From: Mariprofundaceae bacterium
GTDB lineage: Bacteria; Pseudomonadota; Zetaproteobacteria; Mariprofundales; Mariprofundaceae
Direction: 5' to 3'
Assembly: GCA_015488125.1 (NCBI GenBank)
Contig: WFOJ01000063.1
Location: forward strand, 1-13,357
DNA length: 13,357 nt
The position numbers and the translations under genes are program-made. The notes below the pieces were generated by a model, which saw nothing but the letters and a program-made list of their open reading frames with translations, made no database searches and had not been told where the DNA came from. This document shows positions 8,801 through 13,357 of this stretch, in pieces (position 1 is the stretch's first letter; each line of letters opens with the position of its first letter).

Positions 8801-9140
8801 CGTTCGTCGGACGCTTGCTTCACTGATGCAGGATACGGGCTATAAAACCGTGCTGGCCATTGATGGTATAGAGGCCATTGAGCTGCTTGAGCAGACGCTG
8901 CCGGACATCATATTGCTTGATCTTGAACTTCCACGCATGAACGGACTTGAACTTAGCAGTTATATACGCAGACAGGCACATATGCAGGCAACACCAATTA
9001 TCATGATTACTTCACGAGCAACTGAGAAGCACCGTCAGCGCGCCGCACAAGCAGGTGTCAGTCATTATCTGGTCAAGCCTTATCAGGAAGATGAATTGCT
9101 GGCACTAACAGAACGCCTGCTGTCGGCTGGTAAGTCATGA
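5883..9140 (+). CDS. chpA: ChpA-like CheA-family hybrid histidine kinase
   Basis: A 1085-residue chemosensory kinase. Residues 1-300 are helical and poorly conserved, possibly with a degenerate HPt. A clear HPt domain follows with AHTLKGAANTTGF; His358 should be the phosphorylated residue. A linker leads to the dimerisation region (from about 480). The ATPase domain has an N-box LHILRNAVDHGIE (Asn674), G1 box DDGQGLD (about 714-720) and TGFSTRDEVTQISGRGFGLDIV. A CheW-like regulatory domain covers about 800-945. The C-terminal receiver has Asp969/Asp970, acceptor Asp1013 and Lys1065. Pseudomonas ChpA is over 2400 residues with many Xpt domains, so this is a compact version. The ATG at 5883, 12 bases after the receptor, lacks a clear ribosome site; ATG 5937 (GGAAG five bases upstream) is an alternative. 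No pilK lies between receptor and kinase. Confidence 0.9.
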   Translation: MHTQYTVINRFVHSLEAWMQVNVAEYAQMREQSNAANDLRLALCSRWLQVIEDALHPDAPRLLQLLADHAMQNIDHWMDHSEADRDMVGHISRLLLAWPQMIHRVLKEPLSDEAIHELLPFLVADCWPVPLNDEQLMHVADELEKHKALQSTQQMSEDDGNQAMFAAFREELLHAVNDMGSAVELMAVPDASADILFHFRDAWQDLLITCEEMHRLHPLPELADCCQRFATYLQQMHIDGEAAGRQWAERLDGWSLLFCQALNSECFDDLRFFLDNAAIWQDEQQVVSRPATADTPTIHTLTAADMDLHPDDDVHPEVLQAFFREAEGHAAALTTAVQQMMAGQCDQTMMAKVQRIAHTLKGAANTTGFRGIANLMHHVEDLIEHFYQQNQVPPQALLVLLMDVVDCLEVMVEHIQGREEAPGHALQLLQQLAHWWQRIQAGESLQEVAAEPLPESDGEVPPLPSEAAEKASTSVAAQEGEEYLHIPYRVVDQLLRQVGEITIAIGQMRNRFDQLNHQFKQQVQLEHRACQIGLELEERLTARGMGLIQRQVEQNDDFDPLELDQYNELHSGISRLLESIADSRAISEGLQQEMAAMDAHLISRERLQRNLQEHILQTRMTPFSTLEMRLQRIVRQTARKTGKLVTLECSGMDLMVDTEVLHRLADALLHILRNAVDHGIESPEVREQAGKPREGRIRLSISHPTHDVLICCEDDGQGLDFTAIRSKAEARGMLDTRTPMSDEELARLTLQTGFSTRDEVTQISGRGFGLDIVLQIVSKLKGRIRLLPVTTGGLRIEIRLPVTLTTIHALLVESEQQSYAIPSRDVVRVLNPGEGELRQIGNQCNYLINDALLPVHTLNYLLWGTEAKPGVQQNVPLMIRHQEKEHVVMVEHILGCHELIMKHSGRFFPPMPGVSGVSILNDSRVVSVLDLSRLISTPNVTGNVVNTLAQEKKTYAKEQARETTVMIVDDSLSVRRTLASLMQDTGYKTVLAIDGIEAIELLEQTLPDIILLDLELPRMNGLELSSYIRRQAHMQATPIIMITSRATEKHRQRAAQAGVSHYLVKPYQEDELLALTERLLSAGKS

Positions 9141-9511
9141 GCACAGTATCTGTGGACCATGTATGGCTGGAACTGGGGGAATTCAATTTTCTGCTGCCAC
9201 GAAAACAGCTGGCAGGAGTTCAGCAAGTCGGACATGCATCTGCACCTGAAACTTACCCTCTGATCTCACTGCCTGAAAAACTGACCGGTGCAGCGCGTCT
9301 GTTTGCCCTGTTCGACCATCCATCCCAACCCTTTTCCATCGCCTGCCAGCATCTGGAGTTCATCGCACCGGACGACAATATCAGCCTTTATGCCGTGCCT
9401 TCTGTTTGCTATGACGGGTTACCACCTTTCTCAGCGCTTTGCCGAATACACGATAAACTTGCCTGTGTATGTTCCACAGCACAATTACTGGCGCTGGCGC
9501 ACCTGCGGTGA
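9137..9511 (+). CDS. Small uncharacterised protein of the chemosensory operon, possibly CheW-like
   Basis: A 124-residue protein whose ATG overlaps the kinase stop by four bases (ATGA), implying translational coupling. I do not recognise a named family. Alternating hydrophobic strands (VWLELGEFNFLLPRKQL near the start, RLFALFDHPSQPFSIACQHL in the middle, KLACVCSTAQLLALA at the end) resemble a shortened CheW-like fold. Similar small proteins occur beside ChpA/ChpC genes in other proteobacteria, from memory. The CheW V-N-x-R-G core is absent. It may be a kinase or receptor accessory. The next gene is in the same frame, directly after this stop codon, so a single split gene cannot be excluded; however, the C-terminus looks like a natural domain end. 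Confidence 0.65.
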   Translation: MSTVSVDHVWLELGEFNFLLPRKQLAGVQQVGHASAPETYPLISLPEKLTGAARLFALFDHPSQPFSIACQHLEFIAPDDNISLYAVPSVCYDGLPPFSALCRIHDKLACVCSTAQLLALAHLR

Positions 9512-9586
9512 ATTCTGAAGTATGAAAAACAACGGGATGTTGTTCCTCATGAATCGCCCCTGTTGTCCGGATATGTGCACATTACC

Positions 9587-10033
9587 ATGATGCAGGCATG
9601 GCTGCTGGATATTGGCCAGGGATACCAAATGGGTCTGAGTCCTTATGTATTGCGTGCTGTTCTTGACCCGCATACATTGAACCAACAGGCACTGTACAGC
9701 CTGCCGCTGGCTCGCTCCTGTTGCCATCAACTCATCCAATGGCATGAGCATATGGTGCCTGTGATGCAATTGTTGCCACGCATATCGCAACACTGTCCAG
9801 CACTGCCTCTGACTGAGTCTTTTCTGGCTATAATCGCTATTCCTCCTGAAGATAGCGATATAGTTGTCAAGTATATCGCCGTTTCCCTGACCGCTGTACC
9901 TGAACGGATTACTCTGAACAACCCGAATACGGTGGTAGCACCTGAAAGCAACTTGTTCACGGATCTTGCCTGTTCGTACTGTTATTATCATAACGCTGTA
10001 TTGCCAATACTTGATCCGAAAAAACTGAAGTAG
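9587..10033 (+). CDS. Divergent CheW-like (ChpC-like) protein, start uncertain
   Basis: About 148 residues from the first in-frame ATG. The order of strands fits a CheW domain: AWLLDIGQGYQMGLSPYVLRAVL (first strands), SLPLARSCCHQLIQWHEHMVPVMQLLPR (equivalent of the V-N-x-R-G-x-V-P-V-x-D-L core, with Trp-His-Glu replacing the canonical Arg-Gly), then FLAIIAIPPED and a C-terminal AVLPILDPKKL that matches the end of CheW proteins. Position after chpA is that of chpC in Pseudomonas. The start is unclear: ATG 9587 has no ribosome site, and the frame stays open up to the stop of the preceding gene at 9509-9511 with only CTG, TTG and GTG candidates. ATG 9522 has GGTGA at ten bases but is in another frame; one extra A in the A5 run at 9525-9529 would join them. 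Confidence 0.72.
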   Translation: MMQAWLLDIGQGYQMGLSPYVLRAVLDPHTLNQQALYSLPLARSCCHQLIQWHEHMVPVMQLLPRISQHCPALPLTESFLAIIAIPPEDSDIVVKYIAVSLTAVPERITLNNPNTVVAPESNLFTDLACSYCYYHNAVLPILDPKKLK

Positions 10034-10055
10034 CGATGGTGTTCCAATAGCTCAA

Positions 10056-10105
10056 CTGTGTTGGCACTGCAATCAGCAGCGGTGTGGACTGAAATGCCAA
10101 CACAG
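10056..10105 (+). repeat. 11-bp-arm inverted repeat with nested hairpin ahead of dapA
   Basis: CTGTGTTGGCA (10056-10066) pairs perfectly with TGCCAACACAG (10095-10105). Inside the 28-base loop, CTGC (10067-10070) pairs with GCAG (10076-10079), continuing the 5' side as a second small hairpin. No U-tract follows, so this is not a canonical rho-independent terminator. It lies 23 bases after the last chemosensory stop and 28 bases before the dapA start. It could be a transcript-end structure, an mRNA leader element for dapA or a protein-binding palindrome. Confidence 0.6.
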
Positions 10106-10133
10106 CCTAGCATTGCCCCCCTCGGAGGTGACC

Positions 10134-11033
10134 ATGTTTCACGGTGTAATGACAGCGCTGGTAACGCCTTTTCGCATAAGTGAAAGCGGACGTTGTGAAA
10201 TTGATGAAGAACGTTTTCTGGCACTTATTGATCGTCAGATTGCAGCTGGCGTCGATGGGCTTGTCATCGCCGGCACGACGGGTGAAGCAGCGACGCTCAG
10301 CATGGCTGAACACAAACACCTGATTGAACTCAGCGTGCGCCATATCAATGGCAGGGTAGCCACGATTGCTGGTACCGGCAGCAATAACACAGCAGAATCA
10401 ATCGAGCTGACACGCTCTGCCAAAGAGGCAGGGGCTGATGCAGCGCTGGTGATTACGCCTTATTACAACAAGCCGACACAGCAGGGACTGATTGCGCATT
10501 ATCAGCAGATTCATGATGCCGTTCATATTCCGATCATTCTTTACAACGTACCGGGACGAACCCAGTGTGATTTATTGCCTGAAACTGTCGCGACGCTGGC
10601 CGAATTGCCCAATGTTGTTGGCATCAAGGATGCCACGGGGGATATGGGGCGATTGACAGCCACCATCAATGCCTGCCGCGATGATTTTGAATTTTATTCC
10701 GGCGATGATGCCAGCGTGCTGCCGTTCATGGCTGCTGGCGGACGCGGCGTGATCTCCGTGGTCTCCAATATTGCACCGCGCACCATGGGCATGGTAACGC
10801 ACCATATGGCTGATGGTAATCTGGCAGCAGCCAGGCAGGCATATCGCGCCCTGCAACCGTTATCAGACATATTGTTTTGTCAGGCCAACCCGATTCCGGT
10901 GAAGGCTGCCTGCCATGCGCTGGGCTGGATGGATCATGTATTGCGCCTGCCACTGATGGCCATGAGCGGCGAGCCATATGAACGCCTGATCACCCTGATG
11001 CGGAAGCTGAAACTGGAGGATGAACTGCTCTGA
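10134..11033 (+). CDS. dapA: 4-hydroxy-tetrahydrodipicolinate synthase DapA
   Basis: DapA condenses pyruvate with aspartate semialdehyde, the first committed step to diaminopimelate and lysine in the cytoplasm. The 299-residue product (E. coli 292) has the full set of family marks: GTTGEAATL with Thr48/Thr49, ITPYYNKPTQQGL, ILYNVPGRT with Tyr137 (proton relay) and Arg142 (carboxylate binding), and VGIKDATGD with Lys165 as the Schiff-base lysine. FYSGDDA and GGRGVISVVSNI follow. The ATG at 10134 is preferred over an upstream TTG because GGAGGTG (10124-10130), a near-perfect anti-Shine-Dalgarno match, sits at correct spacing. Its 3' end overlaps the likely CTG start of the next gene. No lysine riboswitch is seen in the short leader. 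Confidence 0.97.
   Translation: MFHGVMTALVTPFRISESGRCEIDEERFLALIDRQIAAGVDGLVIAGTTGEAATLSMAEHKHLIELSVRHINGRVATIAGTGSNNTAESIELTRSAKEAGADAALVITPYYNKPTQQGLIAHYQQIHDAVHIPIILYNVPGRTQCDLLPETVATLAELPNVVGIKDATGDMGRLTATINACRDDFEFYSGDDASVLPFMAAGGRGVISVVSNIAPRTMGMVTHHMADGNLAAARQAYRALQPLSDILFCQANPIPVKAACHALGWMDHVLRLPLMAMSGEPYERLITLMRKLKLEDELL
11015..11020 (+). promoter_or_regulatory. Ribosome binding site for the Sfp-type gene, pointing to a CTG start
   Basis: GGAGGA within the end of dapA is nine bases upstream of the CTG at 11030-11032. No ATG, GTG or TTG in the Sfp-type frame lies at a usable distance; the first, GTG 11069, is 48 bases away. Confidence 0.55.
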
Positions 11034-11761
11034 GTACCGCCTGCTGCCTGCAACTCTGGGCCAGTCCTGTGCAAAAGGCCAGTGAAACACTGATCGGTAG
11101 CTGGCAACAATGGCTGACAGCAGAGGAACAACAGCGTGCAGCGCGTTTTCGTTTTGCGCAGCATCGGCGTGTGTACATCCTTACCCGGGCGCTGGAGAAA
11201 ACAGTACTGAGTCACTGCACCGGCATGCCGCATGAGCAGCTGGCAGTGCAGCGGGATCGCTGGGGAAAACCGCGCCTTGCGCCCTGCCATGGCAAGCTGT
11301 ATTTTAATATTTCCCATACGGATGACTGGGTGGTGATAGCTGTTGCTCAGGCGGGTGAAATTGGTGTGGATGTTGAATGCAGCCGCCGTCGTGTGGACAT
11401 CGCAGGGGTAGCGCGTGCATTTTTTCACCCTGATGAATACCAGGCGTTACAGCAACTGGATGAAAGCCGCCGCAGCGAGTATTTTTTTTCGCTATGGACG
11501 CTGAAAGAGGCCTGGATCAAGGCGATTGGCAAGGGGCTGGCGCAATCGCTGCGCACAGCGAAGTTTGATCTGACGACAGCAACGCGTATCATGGTCAGCG
11601 GCGAACACACGGAACACTGGCAGTTCCGACTGCTGCGCCTGGATGCCAGCCATGTGCTGGCGCTATGTATGCCGCTGGCTGTTCAGCACATGGAACTGCG
11701 TTATATCATCCCCCCGTCTGACCAATCACCGCTGGAACTGCCGTTACTGAGATGGAGCTAA
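11030..11761 (+). CDS. Sfp-type 4'-phosphopantetheinyl transferase
   Basis: This enzyme moves 4'-phosphopantetheine from CoA to a serine of a carrier protein, making an active acyl- or peptidyl-carrier. The product is 243 residues from CTG 11030 (230 from GTG 11069), the usual Sfp size. Motifs (numbered from 11030): RWGKPRL, YFNISHTDDW, GVDVE with Mg-binding Asp114 and Glu116, and WTLKEAWIK (Trp156 to Lys164) with Lys159/Glu160, followed by GKGL. The upstream start is chosen because LQLWASPV aligns with the first strand of Sfp (as in MKIYGIY) and would be lost with GTG 11069, and because GGAGGA sits nine bases before CTG 11030. The CTG overlaps the dapA stop. A T8 run (11482-11489) lies inside the gene. 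Its substrate cannot be told: no carrier or synthase gene is nearby. Confidence 0.9.
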   Translation: MSTACCLQLWASPVQKASETLIGSWQQWLTAEEQQRAARFRFAQHRRVYILTRALEKTVLSHCTGMPHEQLAVQRDRWGKPRLAPCHGKLYFNISHTDDWVVIAVAQAGEIGVDVECSRRRVDIAGVARAFFHPDEYQALQQLDESRRSEYFFSLWTLKEAWIKAIGKGLAQSLRTAKFDLTTATRIMVSGEHTEHWQFRLLRLDASHVLALCMPLAVQHMELRYIIPPSDQSPLELPLLRWS

Positions 11762-11764
11762 ACC

Positions 11765-12379
11765 ATGGCTTTTGAACATTTGCGCATCCACCCGGATCGC
11801 CCACCTGTTCGTCTGATCCGGCAGGCGGCCAACATCCTTGAGCAGGGCGGCTTTGCCGTTATCCCGACAGAAACCACCTACGCCATGGTCATGCTATGCC
11901 AGTCGGTGAAGGCCCGGCAGCAAGTAAGCCAGCTACGCCTGCTGGATACTCGTCACCTGTGGTCACTGATGTGCGAGGATCTTTCACAGGCAGCGCAATT
12001 CGTTAAAATTGATAACCACAATCACCGCCTGCTCAGGCATTATCTGCCCGGCCCTTACACCTTTATTTTACCTGCCAACTCCAGAGTGCCGCGCAAGGTG
12101 CTGAGCAAGCGCAAGGAAATCGGCATTCGCATTCCCGGCACAACCGTATGCCAGATGTTACAACAGCAGCTTGGCGAACCATTGCTGGCCACCACCATGC
12201 AGTTTCCCGATGAAGAATTCCCGGCCAATGATCCCGAACATATCGCCATGCGTCTGGCCCATTACGACCATGCCGTATTGCTGGACGCTGGTTGGGGGGG
12301 TATGGAGCCGAGCACCATTATCAATCTGTGTGATGGTGATCAGCAATTACTGCGTCAGGGAGCGGGAAGCTGGCCGTAA
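11765..12379 (+). CDS. yciO: YciO-family (Sua5/YciO/YrdC) protein
   Basis: A 204-residue protein of the Sua5/YciO/YrdC fold, which in TsaC makes threonylcarbamoyl-AMP for the tRNA modification t6A. It matches E. coli YciO (206 residues) better than TsaC: the IHPD opening, GGFAVIPTETTYAM (about 28-41), SLMCEDLSQAAQF (67-79), LPGPYTFIL (94-102), VPRKVLSKRKEIGIRIP (108-124) and LGEPLLATTMQFP. The TsaC motif KxRxxxK is replaced by RLLDTRH (58-64) and the SxAN motif by TTMQF (143-147), as in YciO, so classical t6A activity is doubtful. The role of YciO itself is not well settled. The ATG has GGAG (11754-11757) seven bases upstream and follows the previous stop by three bases, indicating one operon. 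Confidence 0.88.
   Translation: MAFEHLRIHPDRPPVRLIRQAANILEQGGFAVIPTETTYAMVMLCQSVKARQQVSQLRLLDTRHLWSLMCEDLSQAAQFVKIDNHNHRLLRHYLPGPYTFILPANSRVPRKVLSKRKEIGIRIPGTTVCQMLQQQLGEPLLATTMQFPDEEFPANDPEHIAMRLAHYDHAVLLDAGWGGMEPSTIINLCDGDQQLLRQGAGSWP
12357..12362 (+). promoter_or_regulatory. Ribosome binding site for lnt, pointing to a CTG start
   Basis: AGGGAG near the end of the YciO-family gene lies seven bases upstream of CTG 12370-12372. The lnt frame has no ATG, GTG or TTG between its upstream stop (12337-12339) and ATG 12436, which would remove much of the first membrane segment. Confidence 0.55.
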
Positions 12380-13357
12380 CCTCTGTTCATCCTGGCTGGC
12401 TCAGCCTGCCGCTGGCCCTGCTGGCTGGCGCGCTGATGCCGTATGCGTTTTCACCGCAGAACTGGTGGTGGTTGGGGATTGCGCTGCCCGCTATTGTGCT
12501 CTGGCTAGCCCGGCAATCCCGTCCTTTTGTGCATGGCTGGTGTTTTGGTATGGGCTGGTTCGGTGTCGGAGCCTGGTGGCTGATCCCTACCTTCGCCACC
12601 TATGGCGGTCTGCCATGGCCTGTGGGCGTGCTGGTGATCGCCCTGATCGGCGGGGTGATGGGTGTGTTTCCCGCCTTGTGGATGGGATTAAGCGTGCGTT
12701 TTTCCTCGTCGCCAGCCACCCTGTTATGGCTGTTTCCACTGACGGTGGCTGGTCTGGAGTGGCTGCGCGGTCATTTGTTCACCGGTCTGCCGTGGACAGC
12801 TTTTGGCAATCTGTTGCTGGATACACCTGCTGTCACCTGGTTGAGCGTCGCTGGCGTTTATGGGGGAGCCATATTACCCGCCTTGTGCGTGGTGGCGCTG
12901 GCATTGCTGCCACGGCATCCACGACTAAGCGCTGCTGGCCTTGGCTGTGTGGCACTGCTGGCCACCCTGGCACCTGAGCCACCTACTGATGATGGCCCGG
13001 TCATGCACGCGGCCCTGGTGCAGGGCAATATCCCGCAGGATCGAAAATGGGATGCTGATTTTTTGCAGGAAACGCTAAACCGTTATCTGCGCCTTTCCGG
13101 CCAGCTTGCGGCGCAGGTCGATGTGATTGTGTGGCCGGAATCAGCCGTACCCTTTTTTCCTTCGCAACTTCCGGCTGCCGATGACTGGCTGCGACAACGC
13201 ATGCAGGCATGGCAGCGGCCCGTGCTCTACGGCGGCGATCGTCTGCGTGGAGATCATCAGGCCGAATCCGGTATGTATGCGTTCGCCAATGGTCAGCGAC
13301 AGTTTGTCGGCAAGCATCATCTGGTGCCATTTGGCGAGTATGTTCCGTCATGGCTGC
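12370..13357 (+). CDS. lnt: Apolipoprotein N-acyltransferase Lnt, 3' end cut off by window edge
   Basis: Lnt is the inner-membrane enzyme that adds the third acyl chain to the N-terminal cysteine of lipoproteins, the last maturation step before Lol sorting. About 329 residues of a family near 510 are present. Several hydrophobic helices come first (WLSLPLALLAGALMPYAF, then WCFGMGWFGVGAWWL, ATYGGLPWPVGVLVIAL), with GLEWLRGHLFTGLPWTAFGN typical of Lnt. The nitrilase-like domain begins near residue 215 (HAALVQGNIPQDRKW). Catalytic Glu257 (VWPESAVP) and Lys315 (GKHHLVPFGEYVP, with Glu323) are visible; the catalytic Cys lies beyond the window. The start is taken as CTG 12370, with AGGGAG seven bases upstream, because ATG 12436 would truncate the first membrane helix. 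It overlaps the preceding gene by ten bases. Confidence 0.95.
   Translation, partial: MAVTSVHPGWLSLPLALLAGALMPYAFSPQNWWWLGIALPAIVLWLARQSRPFVHGWCFGMGWFGVGAWWLIPTFATYGGLPWPVGVLVIALIGGVMGVFPALWMGLSVRFSSSPATLLWLFPLTVAGLEWLRGHLFTGLPWTAFGNLLLDTPAVTWLSVAGVYGGAILPALCVVALALLPRHPRLSAAGLGCVALLATLAPEPPTDDGPVMHAALVQGNIPQDRKWDADFLQETLNRYLRLSGQLAAQVDVIVWPESAVPFFPSQLPAADDWLRQRMQAWQRPVLYGGDRLRGDHQAESGMYAFANGQRQFVGKHHLVPFGEYVPSWL

Noticed and set aside
11482..11489. T8 run in the Sfp-type gene as a programmed frameshift site
   Set aside because: The zero frame stays open and matches the family on both sides (SEYFFSLWTLKEAW), so no shift is needed.
12171..12977. 268-residue plus-strand frame overlapping the YciO-family gene and lnt
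   Set aside because: It crosses two well-identified genes in another frame and is full of Cys, Trp and Arg, typical of an out-of-frame reading.

Overview
The window is a stretch of a Gram-negative, probably proteobacterial chromosome. It carries a type IV pilus-style (Pil-Chp) chemosensory operon between two blocks of housekeeping genes. The presence of lnt, PilJ/ChpA-type chemosensory proteins and gammaproteobacterial-style dapA and serC supports Proteobacteria (Gamma- or Zetaproteobacteria would fit). I cannot name the genus from the sequence alone. Nothing looks like a phage, insertion sequence, CRISPR array, rRNA or tRNA.

Layout: (1) Positions 1-868, minus strand: serC (phosphoserine aminotransferase), cut by the left edge. 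(2) Positions 869-1495: a 627-base divergent intergenic region with a candidate serC promoter, a 17-base palindrome and a 9-base direct repeat ahead of the chemosensory operon. (3) Positions 1496-10033, plus strand: a tightly packed chemosensory operon. It encodes a two-domain response regulator (pseudo-receiver plus true receiver, in the PilG position), a PilH-like single receiver, a PilI-like CheW adapter, a PilJ-like receptor with a very large Cache-type sensor, a compact ChpA-like CheA kinase with one HPt and one receiver, and two divergent small CheW-like/ChpC-like proteins. (4) Positions 10034-10133: a short gap with an 11-bp-arm inverted repeat. (5) Positions 10134-13357, plus strand: dapA, an Sfp-type phosphopantetheinyl transferase, a YciO-family protein and lnt (cut by the right edge), with overlapping or near-abutting ends that suggest one transcript.

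By analogy with Pil-Chp systems, the receptor probably senses something in the periplasm and, through the CheW-like adapters, controls autophosphorylation of the kinase. Phosphate would pass to the PilH-like and PilG-position receivers and the kinase's own receiver, setting pilus extension and retraction or a related output. No methyltransferase (PilK/CheR) or methylesterase (ChpB/CheB) gene is in the cluster.

Most noteworthy points: the pseudo-receiver fusion; the PilJ-type signalling tail joined to a Cache-like sensor; the absent adaptation enzymes; an unresolved start or possible frameshift for the last chemosensory gene; and two genes (the sfp-type gene and lnt) whose best-supported starts are CTG codons behind strong Shine-Dalgarno sequences.
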